Below are positions 52,277 through 61,303 of a DNA stretch of 64,000 bases, one piece after another. The notes under the pieces are model-generated. The model was not told the DNA's origin and ran no database searches. It saw only the letters and a program-made list of their open reading frames with translations. The stretch is from positions 1 through 64,000 of the forward strand of contig NZ_JAAGRN010000011.1 of NCBI RefSeq assembly GCF_010499255.1. The letters are read 5' to 3'. Every line of letters starts with the position of its first letter. Position 1 is the first letter of the stretch. Origin of the DNA: Sheuella amnicola (lineage in GTDB: Bacteria; Pseudomonadota; Gammaproteobacteria; Burkholderiales; Burkholderiaceae_B). The translations under genes and the position numbers were made by a program.

Positions 52277-52729
52277 ATGCCTCAAGAACTTAACGTCAAC
52301 GGCAAGATGCATACTGTCGATGTCGATCCTAATACGCCTTTGCTTTGGGTGATCCGAGAACAAGTCGGATTGACGGGAACCAAGTATGGTTGTGGCGTGG
52401 CCCAATGCGGCTCTTGCACGGTGATGGTTGACGGCAAAGCAGTTCGATCATGTGCCTACCCCGTAAGCGCGGTTGGCAAGCAAAAAATCCAGACGATCGA
52501 AGGGTTGGCAACCGACGGAAAGCTGACCAAGTTGCAACAAGCCTGGATAGATCATCAAGTGCCTCAGTGTGGATATTGCCAATCAGGCATGTTGATGGCC
52601 GTGACGGATTTGCTTAAAAATAATCCGAAGCCCACTGATGCCGATATTGATGCGGCGATCACCAACATTTGTCGTTGCGGCTCGTTCCAGCAGGTTCGTG
52701 CGGCTGTTCACTCTGTTGCTAAAGGTTAA
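52277..52729 (+). CDS. iorA: [2Fe-2S] subunit of an isoquinoline-1-oxidoreductase-type molybdoenzyme
   Basis: A 150-residue protein with two iron-sulfur clusters. The N-terminal plant-type site is GCGVAQCGSCTVMVDG followed by a later Cys in VRSC; the C-terminal helical site has CGYCQSGM and ICRCG. It passes electrons from the molybdenum cofactor of the large subunit. There is no signal peptide; it is probably carried across by the Tat-dependent large subunit. iorB follows 10 bases on. GGAG precedes the ATG. Confidence 0.92.
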   Translation: MPQELNVNGKMHTVDVDPNTPLLWVIREQVGLTGTKYGCGVAQCGSCTVMVDGKAVRSCAYPVSAVGKQKIQTIEGLATDGKLTKLQQAWIDHQVPQCGYCQSGMLMAVTDLLKNNPKPTDADIDAAITNICRCGSFQQVRAAVHSVAKG

Positions 52730-52739
52730 GGAGCCACTC

Positions 52740-54938
52740 ATGAATGCACGCGTCCCCAATCTCTCACGCCGTCATTTCATCGTCGGCACTACGGCAGTCG
52801 GCGCCGGTTTGTCTCTTGGACTGACTTTCCCTTTTGCAATCGGTAATGCCGAAGCAGCACTTTCTACGCCTGAAATTGGTGCCTGGGTAGTGATCAAGCC
52901 GGATGATACGGTGGTTGTTCGCGTTGTCCGTTCCGAAATGGGACAGGGCACGATTACAGGGCTTGCCCAAATGGTTGCCGAAGAGCTCGAGTGCGACTGG
53001 AATAAAGTGACTGTCGAATATCCGACCCCCGGAGAAAGCCTCAAGCGCAAGCGCGTATGGGGTGATTTTTCCACCGGAGGGAGTCGCGGCATACGGACAT
53101 CCGAGGATTATGTCCGTAAAGGCGGTGCTGCTGCCCGCATGATGTTGATTGAGGCGGCCGCCAGCGAATGGAAAGTCCCCGCGGCTGAGTGCGTTGCATC
53201 CAACAGCACGATTACACACAAACCAAGCGGTCGTAAAACTACCTTTGGTGCCGTATCCGTTGCCGCCTCCAAATTACCAGTCCCCGCACCGGCCGATATT
53301 AAACTGAAGGATCCGAAAGAGTGGAAAGTGATCGGTCAATCCAAGGACCGCATCGACACTTTCGCCGATAAAGTAACCGGCAAGCAGGTATATGGAATCG
53401 ATCTGCAATTGCCCGGAATGTTGGTTGCCAATATTAAGGAGTGTCCGGTTTTCGGCGGAAAAGTAAAAAGCTTTGACGCAAGCAAAGCGACGGCAATGAA
53501 GGGCGTCAAAAAGGTGCTTCAAATCGGCGACTCGGCTGTGGCGGTCGTTGCCGATACGTTTTGGACTGCAAAAACAGCCTTGGATCAAGTGGCTATCGAA
53601 TGGGATTTTGGACCGAACGCTAAAGTATCCAGCGACACAATCAAAGCTGCTTTTGTCGAGGGATTGACAGCCGAGCAGGCTTTTGTCGGCAACCAGTTTG
53701 GCGATATCAAGGCTGCCAAGGCATCGGCGGCAAAAACGATCGAATCGACCTATTCATATCCGTTCCTGAATCATGCTCCGATGGAGCCCATGAACGCCAC
53801 TGCCAAGTGGACTCCCGAACGTTGTGAGGCATGGGTACCTACTCAGGACGGTGAGGCGTCACTGGCTGCCGTGATCGCAGCTTCGGGCTTGAAGGCCGAG
53901 AATTGCGAAGTTTATAAAATCAATCTGGGCGGAGGCTTTGGCAGAAGAGGTGCTTTCCAGGATTACACGACCCAAGCTGTCAGGATCGCCAAGGCAATGC
54001 CAGGGGTCCCGGTCAAGTTGATTTGGACGCGTGAAGAGGATATGACACAAGGTCGCTATCATCCTGCGATGATGTGCAAATTGACCGGCACTTTCGATGC
54101 AAACAAGAATTTGACCGGATTGCATATGCGTTTGTCTGGCCAATCGATTTTGGCCGCAGTGCGTCCCGCTGTGGTCGAGCAACAAAAAGGCCGTGATCCG
54201 CTTGTCTTTCAAGGCGTATTCGATGGCGGTGAACATGGAATCGGCTATAAGTTTCCGAACCTGCTGATTGATCATGCAATGCGTAACACACATATCCCGC
54301 CGGGATTCTGGCGAGGCGTGAACGTCAATCAGAATGCGATCTTTATCGAATGTTTCATGGACGAGTTGGCGGATCAAGCTGGTGTCGATCCGGTCGAGTT
54401 CCGTCGTAAGTTCATGGGCGACTATCCCCGAAACCTAGCTGCTTTGAATGCGGTTGCCGATCGTATCGGTTGGACCAAGCCCGCTGCGCCTGGAGTATTC
54501 AGGGGTGTGTCGCAGATGAAGGCATTTGGCAGTTTCGTAGCGGCTGCAGTCGAACTTTCGGTCAAGGACGGCAACAAGGTCAAGATTCACCGTATCGTCG
54601 CGGCGACCGATTGTGGCTATGCAGTCAATCCTGCTCAGATCGAGCGTCAGGTTGCAGGTTCTTTCGTGTATGGATTGTCGGCCTTGTTCCTGGAGGAATG
54701 CACAGTCAAGGATGGTCGGATTCAGCAAACCAACTTTACCGATTTCGATTCCATGCGAATCGCACAAATGCCTAAAGTGGAAACCATCATTTTGCAAGGC
54801 GGGGGTAAAGAGTGGGGCGGTATCGGAGAGCCTACGATTTGCGTAGCAGCCCCCGCGGTTCTGAATGCGATTTTCCGGGCAACCGGCAAGCGCTTGCGTG
54901 ATGTTCCGTTGAAAAATAGCGGATTCACGCTGATCTGA
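52740..54938 (+). CDS. iorB: Molybdopterin-binding large subunit, IorB-like (xanthine oxidase family)
   Basis: A 732-residue enzyme. A Tat signal (SRRHFIVGTTAVGAG) directs it to the periplasm. Molybdenum-site motifs include RSEMGQGTITGLAQMVAEE, LGGGFGRRG, PPGFWRGVN and the C-terminal active-site Glu in GGIGEPTICVAAPA. It hydroxylates N-heterocycles or oxidises aldehydes; the family is broad. I chose ATG 52740 because AAGGAG precedes it and the twin-Arg signal follows. Only 20 bases separate it from soxX, so cytochromes from the sox genes could serve as electron acceptors; this is inference. Confidence 0.92.
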   Translation: MNARVPNLSRRHFIVGTTAVGAGLSLGLTFPFAIGNAEAALSTPEIGAWVVIKPDDTVVVRVVRSEMGQGTITGLAQMVAEELECDWNKVTVEYPTPGESLKRKRVWGDFSTGGSRGIRTSEDYVRKGGAAARMMLIEAAASEWKVPAAECVASNSTITHKPSGRKTTFGAVSVAASKLPVPAPADIKLKDPKEWKVIGQSKDRIDTFADKVTGKQVYGIDLQLPGMLVANIKECPVFGGKVKSFDASKATAMKGVKKVLQIGDSAVAVVADTFWTAKTALDQVAIEWDFGPNAKVSSDTIKAAFVEGLTAEQAFVGNQFGDIKAAKASAAKTIESTYSYPFLNHAPMEPMNATAKWTPERCEAWVPTQDGEASLAAVIAASGLKAENCEVYKINLGGGFGRRGAFQDYTTQAVRIAKAMPGVPVKLIWTREEDMTQGRYHPAMMCKLTGTFDANKNLTGLHMRLSGQSILAAVRPAVVEQQKGRDPLVFQGVFDGGEHGIGYKFPNLLIDHAMRNTHIPPGFWRGVNVNQNAIFIECFMDELADQAGVDPVEFRRKFMGDYPRNLAALNAVADRIGWTKPAAPGVFRGVSQMKAFGSFVAAAVELSVKDGNKVKIHRIVAATDCGYAVNPAQIERQVAGSFVYGLSALFLEECTVKDGRIQQTNFTDFDSMRIAQMPKVETIILQGGGKEWGGIGEPTICVAAPAVLNAIFRATGKRLRDVPLKNSGFTLI

Positions 54939-54958
54939 TCGACCCGAGGTTAGGATGT

Positions 54959-55402
54959 ATGCATGCCTTGATTGTCCTTTACATCGTATGCATACTTCTT
55001 AACTTTGGTGTGGGAAGTGGTTCGGCATTCGCACAACCGATTTTCAATAATGATTCAATTGATGCGCCCTTAAATGATCTTACTGGAGACGCCGCGCGAG
55101 GTCGAAAAATAGTTCTGAGTCGTCAAGCCGGACTTTGTATTTTGTGTCATAGCGGCCCATTTCCCGAGGAACGATTTCAAGGCAATCTAGCCCCGGATTT
55201 GGCGTTAAGTGCTTCAAAGCTTTCTTCCGGGCAGATTCGGGCACGCATCGTCGATGCTAGAAGATTTAATCCGGATAGCATCATGCCATCCTATTTCAGC
55301 ACGGAGCATCTAGCACGTATTGCCCCACAGTACGAAGGTAAAACGATCTTAAATGCACAGGAAATCGAGGATGTAGTTGCGTTTTTAGTGAGTTTGAAAT
55401 GA
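54959..55402 (+). CDS. soxX: SoxX, mono-haem cytochrome c of thiosulfate oxidation
   Basis: A 147-residue periplasmic cytochrome. The signal peptide ends near GSAFAQ, haem is bound at CILCH (60-64), and the axial Met is likely in DSIMPSYF near 109. With SoxA it attaches thiosulfate or related sulfane sulfur to SoxY. It starts 20 bases after iorB and overlaps the soxY start (ATGA), so the sox genes appear cotranscribed with iorAB. Confidence 0.9.
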   Translation: MHALIVLYIVCILLNFGVGSGSAFAQPIFNNDSIDAPLNDLTGDAARGRKIVLSRQAGLCILCHSGPFPEERFQGNLAPDLALSASKLSSGQIRARIVDARRFNPDSIMPSYFSTEHLARIAPQYEGKTILNAQEIEDVVAFLVSLK

Positions 55403-55845
55403 ATAAAATCAATCGACGAAAAATGCTGGCATTTGCGGGAATCATAGGGCTGTCGCCTTGGATGAAGCTAAGCGCTACCGAAGCAGAGGCCGCGCAGGCG
55501 ATCAAGAAAATAGTTGGCGCGTCCAAAATCCGCTCGGGCCGTGTGACGCTGGATATTCCCCCTCTGGTCGAGAATGGCAATCTAGTTGAAATGAGGGTTT
55601 CGATCGCCAGTCCGATGACCCCAAGCGATCATGTGCGTGCCATCCATATCATCGCCGAGGGCAATCCATTGCCGAATATCGTGAGTTTTTATCTCAACTC
55701 CAGATCCGGACGTGCGGTAGTGACTACGCGCATTCGTCTGGCTGACTCGCAGAGAGTTTGGGCAATCGCGCAAATGAGTGATGGCGAGTTTTGGCAGGGC
55801 TATGCGGAAACTCTTGTGACACTTGCTGCGTGTACAGAGGTGTAA
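55399..55845 (+). CDS. soxY: SoxY, sulfur-carrier protein with atypical C-terminus
   Basis: A 148-residue protein with a Tat-type leader (NRRKMLAFAGII). The Ig-like domain shows LVENGNLVEMRVSIASPMT and HIIAEGNPLPNIVSFYL as in SoxY. The carrier Cys normally sits in a GGCGG tail; here the end is VTLAACTEV, keeping one Cys three residues from the end but none of the glycines. The flexible arm may still work, or the protein may have a changed role. It is followed by soxZ after 2 bases. Confidence 0.88.
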   Translation: MNKINRRKMLAFAGIIGLSPWMKLSATEAEAAQAIKKIVGASKIRSGRVTLDIPPLVENGNLVEMRVSIASPMTPSDHVRAIHIIAEGNPLPNIVSFYLNSRSGRAVVTTRIRLADSQRVWAIAQMSDGEFWQGYAETLVTLAACTEV

Positions 55846-55847
55846 AG

Positions 55848-56177
55848 ATGAGTAGAACCTCCAGAACATTGGTCACGATACCTCAAACGGCAAAGAAAGA
55901 CGAAATTATCGATATTCGCGTGCTGGTGCAACATGATATGGAAAGCGGCTTTCGACACGATCAACAAGGACGTCGGATTGATCGCGACATTATCAGGGAG
56001 TTTGTCTGCACGTATAACGGAACGGAAGTATTCAGGGCTGATTTACATCCAGGCGTTGGCGCAAATCCCATGTTTGTCTTTTCAACCATCGCAGTCGAAA
56101 GCGGTACACTGGAGTTCAAATGGACTGGCGATAACGATTATGCGGCATTTGCGACAAGCAAAATTACTGTCTTGTGA
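55848..56177 (+). CDS. soxZ: SoxZ, partner of SoxY
   Basis: A 109-residue immunoglobulin-fold protein. KKDEIIDIRVLVQHDMESGFR and the later NPMFVFSTIAVESGTLEFKW, ending in a conserved DN-aromatic stretch, match SoxZ. It forms the SoxYZ heterodimer that carries sulfur intermediates. The ATG at 55848 is chosen because AGAGG precedes it and MSRTSRTLVTIP lines up with family starts. Confidence 0.9.
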   Translation: MSRTSRTLVTIPQTAKKDEIIDIRVLVQHDMESGFRHDQQGRRIDRDIIREFVCTYNGTEVFRADLHPGVGANPMFVFSTIAVESGTLEFKWTGDNDYAAFATSKITVL

Positions 56178-56199
56178 AGCCGCCGATCAGAAGCTTTGA

Positions 56200-56982
56200 A
56201 TGAGAAGACAGTTTTTGCGTCTAATGATGAGTTGCTCGCTTGCAGTCTGTTTCTACACAGGCATTGCGCAAGCAGACTATGTTGGCAATGATCGCCAGTC
56301 CTCATTTGGATTGATGTCCAGAGAAACCCAAGCAATGCAACAGGATCCGACTCAGAACCCTGCGACATTCTGGGTGCTGGACGGTGAAGCTCTGTGGAAC
56401 AGACCGGCTGGTCAAAATAGTGTCTCATGCGCATCATGTCATGGTCAGGCCGAGAAATCCATGAAAGGAGTAGCGGCTAGTTTTCCCAAGTTGGTTCAGA
56501 ATAAACTGTTGAACCTCGAAGGACAAATCAACCTGTGCACGACCCAGAGGCAGCAAAGCAAGCCTTTCGCTCACGAGAGTAAAGAGTTATTGTCCTTATT
56601 GGCTTTTGTCGGAACTCAATCTAAGGGGATGCCCATTACCGTAGATCAATCCCCCGCGATCGAAAAGCATCTTCAATCGGGGAAAAATCTGTTTGAACAA
56701 AAGATGGGTCAACTGAATCTTTCTTGCGCGCAGTGTCATGCAGAGCGGGCAGGCAAGAAATTGGCGGGCAATCCGATTCCGCAAGGGCATCCCACCGGTT
56801 ATCCGATTTATCGTCTTGAATGGCAATCGGTGGGGTCGCTTGAAAGGCGATTGCGAAACTGTTTGACCGGAGTTCGGGCGCAACCTTTCGCAGATGACTC
56901 AAAAGAGATCCTAGAGCTTGAGTTGTATTTGATGTGGCGGGCGCGTGGAATGGATATTGAAACGCCCGCTGTAAGGCCTTAG
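56200..56982 (+). CDS. soxA: SoxA, di-haem-type cytochrome c (thiosulfotransferase subunit)
   Basis: A 260-residue periplasmic protein with signal peptide ending near GIAQAD. Two haem sites are present, CASCH (77-81) and CAQCH (176-180), as in di-haem SoxA. The active-site Cys, a persulfide ligand, lies in LRNCLTGVRAQPF near 221. SoxAX joins thiosulfate to SoxY. soxB, which would release sulfate, does not follow; the next gene converges. Confidence 0.92.
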   Translation: MRRQFLRLMMSCSLAVCFYTGIAQADYVGNDRQSSFGLMSRETQAMQQDPTQNPATFWVLDGEALWNRPAGQNSVSCASCHGQAEKSMKGVAASFPKLVQNKLLNLEGQINLCTTQRQQSKPFAHESKELLSLLAFVGTQSKGMPITVDQSPAIEKHLQSGKNLFEQKMGQLNLSCAQCHAERAGKKLAGNPIPQGHPTGYPIYRLEWQSVGSLERRLRNCLTGVRAQPFADDSKEILELELYLMWRARGMDIETPAVRP

Positions 56983-56989
56983 TTCCTGT

Positions 56990-57604
56990 TCATCCACCGG
57001 AAAGACTTTTCGAATCCTCTGAGTACTCAGTGCCTTCCAGATGTCGGCTGCAATTGATCAATTGAACCGCATGCGGTTGATCCATGCCGAATACGGTGAT
57101 GGATGTATTTGCGATGCGTGCAGGCATAGGCTGACCATTTCTTTCAATGCAGCTTTGCAACATAACTTGAATAACCAACCCATGACTGACTACGACAAGA
57201 GGCCCATCCAAGGATTTTCGTAGGCTGATGATCTTTTTGAAGGCTTGCGCCACGCGTTGGTTGAACGTTTCAGAGGACTCTCCACCGGGCGGATTGCCAA
57301 TGTATGTGCTGGGATCGATTCCGACAGCTTCGTGCTTTTGACCGCGCCAGTCGCCGAAATTACGCTCATGCAACAAAGTGGTTGTTGTCAGGGGTAAACC
57401 GGTTTCTTGTTCGATGGATTTTGCGGTCGTGTAGGCCCTAGGCATATCGCTACTGATAATCGCAACAGGCGCAAACTCTGCAATACGCTTAGCGACCAGT
57501 TTAGCTTGCCCCAGGCCGCGGGGGCTGAGGTCGGTTTCAGGAGGCTGGAATACTCGGGCAGCATTCAGAAGCGTTTCACCGTGACGCACAAGAATGATAG
57601 ACAT
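56990..57604 (-). CDS. Histidine phosphatase family protein (phosphoglycerate mutase-like)
   Basis: About 204 residues. The catalytic RHGE appears in IILVRHGETLLNAARV, with the second His in VVVSHGLVIQVML and the general acid in LHERNFGDWRG. Such proteins are cofactor-dependent mutases or small-molecule phosphatases. I chose ATG 57604 because AGGAAGAG precedes it and the catalytic strand follows at once. Substrate unknown. Confidence 0.9.
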   Translation of the reverse strand: MSIILVRHGETLLNAARVFQPPETDLSPRGLGQAKLVAKRIAEFAPVAIISSDMPRAYTTAKSIEQETGLPLTTTTLLHERNFGDWRGQKHEAVGIDPSTYIGNPPGGESSETFNQRVAQAFKKIISLRKSLDGPLVVVSHGLVIQVMLQSCIERNGQPMPARIANTSITVFGMDQPHAVQLINCSRHLEGTEYSEDSKSLSGG

Positions 57605-57676
57605 GTCTCTTCCTGGGGTTTGAATTGTTATATGCACGAACTAATCGGATTGAATGGATTATCCGGCAGGTGTGAT

Positions 57677-58684
57677 TTATGAATGATACGAATGCGAAGA
57701 ACCCACCTTGCCCTTGAACACCCTATATGAATAGGCGGTGTAGCTCAGAATAATAGGGATCAGTATTACCGCACCAATCAGAAGAAATTTAAGACTGTTT
57801 TCTGGCGCTGCAGCATCCCAAAGGGTGACCGAGGATGGAACGATATAAGGAAAAAAGCTTATGACCAGTCCGATATAAGAAAGAACAAAGAGGCATTGCG
57901 CGGCCAGAAACGGGCTTAGACTATTGCGAAGACTGATTCCGCGAAACAGAATGAATGTCGAGATCAGGACGAGCAGGGGAACAGGAGCCACGAATAACAT
58001 TGCCGGCCAAACAAACCATTTGGATAGAAAGTGCGGATTCAGGAAAGGAGTCCAAAGGCTGACTGCGATAATCATCAATATCAAGCCCAAGGCCGCGATG
58101 CGTGCCAGGCGATATGCCATGTTTTGAAGATGGCCTTCTGTTTTTAGAATCAGCCAAGTGGACCCTAACAGCGCATAACCGATTAATAATGCGCAACCGG
58201 TAAGCAAACTGAAAGGTGATAGCCAATCGAGCTCATTGCCCGAAAATGCTCTTCCTGAGACTTGAATGCCTTGTACGAGTGTTCCAAGAGCGACACCTTG
58301 GGCAAATGCCGCGACAGAGGATCCTGCGGCAAATGCCCAGTCCCATAAGTATTGACGTTCACGACTTTTCCAGCGGAACTCAAATGCAACGCCCCTGAAA
58401 ACCAGCGCGAGCAACATGACGAAAAAAGGAGTGTAAAGCGCCGGCATGATGATTGAATAGGCGAGCGGAAAAACCGCGAACAACCCTCCACCTCCAAGCA
58501 CTAGCCAGGTCTCGTTGCCATCCCAAACAGGGGCTACGGAGTTCATCATTTGATCACGGTCTTGTGTTGTCTTTGCAAATGGAAACAAAATGCCAACACC
58601 CAGATCGAATCCGTCCAGACAAACGTACGCCAGCACTGCAAATGCGATTAGTCCAGCCCAAATTAATGCGTAATCGACAGTCAT
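57677..58684 (-). CDS. cioB: Cytochrome bd-type quinol oxidase subunit II (CioB/CydB)
   Basis: A 335-residue membrane subunit with eight or nine helices. YVCLDGFDLGVGILFPF and VAPVWDGNETWLVLGGGGLFAVFP are hallmark CydB segments. It supports the haem-bearing subunit I in reducing oxygen with quinol. It overlaps the subunit I stop by four bases. No CydX-type small gene is visible after it. Confidence 0.95.
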   Translation of the reverse strand: MTVDYALIWAGLIAFAVLAYVCLDGFDLGVGILFPFAKTTQDRDQMMNSVAPVWDGNETWLVLGGGGLFAVFPLAYSIIMPALYTPFFVMLLALVFRGVAFEFRWKSRERQYLWDWAFAAGSSVAAFAQGVALGTLVQGIQVSGRAFSGNELDWLSPFSLLTGCALLIGYALLGSTWLILKTEGHLQNMAYRLARIAALGLILMIIAVSLWTPFLNPHFLSKWFVWPAMLFVAPVPLLVLISTFILFRGISLRNSLSPFLAAQCLFVLSYIGLVISFFPYIVPSSVTLWDAAAPENSLKFLLIGAVILIPIILSYTAYSYRVFKGKVGSSHSYHS

Positions 58685-60117
58685 GGTTTTATCCCTTTGT
58701 CAGAGTCGCGAATGACTGAAGGTGCGAATCCTGCTGCGCGAACCGGTTCGTTATGGTTAAGTTCGTCGGAATTTGCACTGGGAGGGCGAGACATTGTGCG
58801 CAAAATGTAATAAACGCCAGTGCCAAAGAGTGAAAAATAAACAAAAATGAAACCAAGCAAAGACGTGCTGATCGCTGCGGCACTGACCGGTGACGCAGAG
58901 TCTACTGTCGTCAGCAGGTTGTAGACTGTATAGGGTTGGCGTCCGACCTCTGTGACAACCCAGCCACACAATACTGCGATAAATCCAGATGGACCCATGC
59001 ACAAGGCAAAGCGATGCATGAGAGTTGAATCGTATAGGGTTTTCTTATGTCTGAGCCATAGGCTCCACAAACCCAGAGTGAGCATAAGCATGCCGATACC
59101 AACCATGCCTCGAAATGCGAAGAAAACAATTCCGACCGGGGGCCGATCAGCGGATGGCCACTCCTTTAGTCCCTTGATTGTTCCGTCCATAGTATGGGTG
59201 AGAATCAGGCTGCCCAATACCGGGATTTCAACTACATAATTCATCTTTTCGGATTTTGAATCGGGAATGCCGAAAAGAATAAGAGGAGCGCGTGAAACCG
59301 TGTCGTAATGACCTTCGATCGCGGCAATCTTGCGAGGCTGATGTTTGAAGGTGTTTAGCCCATGCTGATCTCCGGCCAGCATTTGAATGGGCGCGACAAT
59401 TGCGGCCATCCATAACGCCATCGAAAACATTTTTTTGACCGCCTCTTTAGATAGCGGGCTGTAATCATCGGATGTGCTTTTCTTTGATTTCAGCAAATGA
59501 TATGCACCGGTTGCGCCAACGACGAAGGCCGTTGTCAGGTAGGCTGCGAGCACCATGTGAACCAGCCGGTAAGGAAATGATGGATTGAAGATAACTTCAA
59601 TCCAATCCTTGACGATGAATTGTCCTTGGTCGTTGTAGGCAAAACCGGCAGGTGTCTGCATCCAACTGTTGACAGACAGGATCCAGAATGCGGACATGAA
59701 TGTTCCGGCGGCGACCATAAGTGTGGCAAAACAGTGGAGCTTGGGGCCGACTCGATTACGTCCGAAAAGCATTACCCCCAGGAATCCCGCCTCTAGAAAA
59801 AAAGCGGACATGACTTCATAACCCATCAGAGGGCCTATGACAGGGCCCACCTTGTCGGCAAACACGCTCCAGTTCGTTCCGAATTCATAACTCATCACAA
59901 TTCCGGAAACCACTCCCATGCCAAACGCGATGGCAAAGATTTTTTTCCAATAATTGAATAAGGTGAGATAGACCGGTTTGCCGGTAGATAGGTGTAAAAC
60001 ATTCAGGACGGCCAGGTAGCTGGCCAGCCCAATGGAGAATGACGGAAAAATGATATGAAAGCTCACCGTGAAGGCGAATTGCATTCGAGCTAACGTATGC
60101 GCGTCAAACCATTCCAT
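58681..60117 (-). CDS. cioA: Cytochrome bd-type quinol oxidase subunit I (CioA/CydA)
   Basis: A 478-residue haem subunit. The b595/d ligand His is in FTVSFHIIFPSFSIGLASY, the b558 ligands are His in YRLVHMVLAAY and Met in FRGMVGIGM. The Q-loop is short, which places it in the cyanide-insensitive (CIO) subgroup. This oxidase works at low oxygen or when sulfide or cyanide blocks haem-copper oxidases, which fits nearby sulfur genes. It begins 29 bases after a Bug gene on the same strand. Confidence 0.93.
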   Translation of the reverse strand: MEWFDAHTLARMQFAFTVSFHIIFPSFSIGLASYLAVLNVLHLSTGKPVYLTLFNYWKKIFAIAFGMGVVSGIVMSYEFGTNWSVFADKVGPVIGPLMGYEVMSAFFLEAGFLGVMLFGRNRVGPKLHCFATLMVAAGTFMSAFWILSVNSWMQTPAGFAYNDQGQFIVKDWIEVIFNPSFPYRLVHMVLAAYLTTAFVVGATGAYHLLKSKKSTSDDYSPLSKEAVKKMFSMALWMAAIVAPIQMLAGDQHGLNTFKHQPRKIAAIEGHYDTVSRAPLILFGIPDSKSEKMNYVVEIPVLGSLILTHTMDGTIKGLKEWPSADRPPVGIVFFAFRGMVGIGMLMLTLGLWSLWLRHKKTLYDSTLMHRFALCMGPSGFIAVLCGWVVTEVGRQPYTVYNLLTTVDSASPVSAAAISTSLLGFIFVYFSLFGTGVYYILRTMSRPPSANSDELNHNEPVRAAGFAPSVIRDSDKGIKP

Positions 60118-60146
60118 GGGCCTGAGTCCTTTATTGCATTGATTAA

Positions 60147-61118
60147 TTAGTCGAGCTGGACCCCAAGGCTTTTGACTAACTCGCCAAGACGAACCGATTC
60201 GGATTGGATAAGCTTGGTGAAGTCCTCGGAACTACCTCCAATCACTTCGCTACCAATTGCTTCCCAGCGCTTTCTGAACTCGGGGTCTGCGAAGATTTCA
60301 TTCAATGCCTTGTTGTATTTGGCAATGATGGCGGGCGGTGTTCCGGCAGCAGCGACAATGCCGTGCCATGCATAGTAATCAAAGCCGGGCAAACCAGATT
60401 CATTCATTGTGGGCACGTCTGGCAAAGCTGGAGCGCGATTTTTTGTCGTGACGGCAATAGGCTGCAACTGCCCGCCTTGGATGTATTTGATGGATCCGGC
60501 CATGATGTCGCACATACTGAAAATCTGGCTGCCCATCACATCGTTTACGGCCAGGCTGGCGCCTTTGTAGGGTACGTGTTGCATCGATACGCCGGTCATT
60601 TTTTTGATCAGTTCAGGGCATAGGTGCTGAGGTGAACCGTTGCCGGCGGAGCCGAAACTAACCGCAGTCGGATTTGCTTTTGCGTAGTCGATGAATTGCT
60701 GAAGGGTTTTGATGTCGGAACCCGTTTTGACTTCAAGCACAAGCGGGAACTTGGATATTTGAATAATTGGAGCGAAATCCTTGATCGGATCGTAATTCAA
60801 ATTTTTGAAGAGAGTCTGATTAACGGACATGTTGCCGCTAGTGGCAAGCAGGATCGTGTAGCCGTCAGGTTTAGACCGGGCCACCTGGGCGCTACCGATG
60901 TTTCCGCTCGCGCCGGCCTTGTTTTCAACAATAACGGTTGTGCCGAGTTTTTGACCTAGCGGAACGGAAAGCAAGCGGGCCATGATGTCCGTGGGGCCGC
61001 CGGGAGCATAGGGCACAATGAAGTTGATTGGTTTAGAGGGCCAGTTGTCCTGAGCGCCGGAGGCGAAAGTCGCGGTTGCGATGGCCATGCCAAGCATGAT
61101 CTTGTTAAATATCTTCAT
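60147..61118 (-). CDS. Bug-family (TctC-like) periplasmic substrate receptor
   Basis: A 323-residue receptor with signal peptide ending at FASGAQ, then WPSKPINFIVPYAPGGPTD, VIVENKAGASGNIGSAQ and KPDGYTILLA. Closely spaced to cioA downstream (29 bases), so read-through is likely, though no functional link is evident. No TctAB genes are in view. Ligand unknown. Confidence 0.9.
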   Translation of the reverse strand: MKIFNKIMLGMAIATATFASGAQDNWPSKPINFIVPYAPGGPTDIMARLLSVPLGQKLGTTVIVENKAGASGNIGSAQVARSKPDGYTILLATSGNMSVNQTLFKNLNYDPIKDFAPIIQISKFPLVLEVKTGSDIKTLQQFIDYAKANPTAVSFGSAGNGSPQHLCPELIKKMTGVSMQHVPYKGASLAVNDVMGSQIFSMCDIMAGSIKYIQGGQLQPIAVTTKNRAPALPDVPTMNESGLPGFDYYAWHGIVAAAGTPPAIIAKYNKALNEIFADPEFRKRWEAIGSEVIGGSSEDFTKLIQSESVRLGELVKSLGVQLD

Positions 61119-61212
61119 GAGATCCCCGTAATCGGTAAAGTATGGTTTATGGTTAAAAATGACGTGACTGAATCGGGCAAAGCATCCAAATTCGGGCGTG
61201 CCATCCTGAATT

Positions 61213-61252
61213 GGGGGATTTTACCCCCTCGATCCTGCAATAATGAAGGATC
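61213..61252. promoter_or_regulatory. Two adjacent inverted repeats between the Bug and ABC genes
   Basis: GGGGG (61213-61217) pairs with CCCCC (61224-61228), and GATCCT (61231-61236) with AGGATC (61247-61252). They lie in the divergent 185-base region and may mark operators or structured leaders. Neither is followed by a T run. Confidence 0.35.
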
Positions 61253-61303
61253 AGTTCCTGATTTTCACAAAATAGTTTTTCATGACTGCATCAATCGAAT
61301 TCA

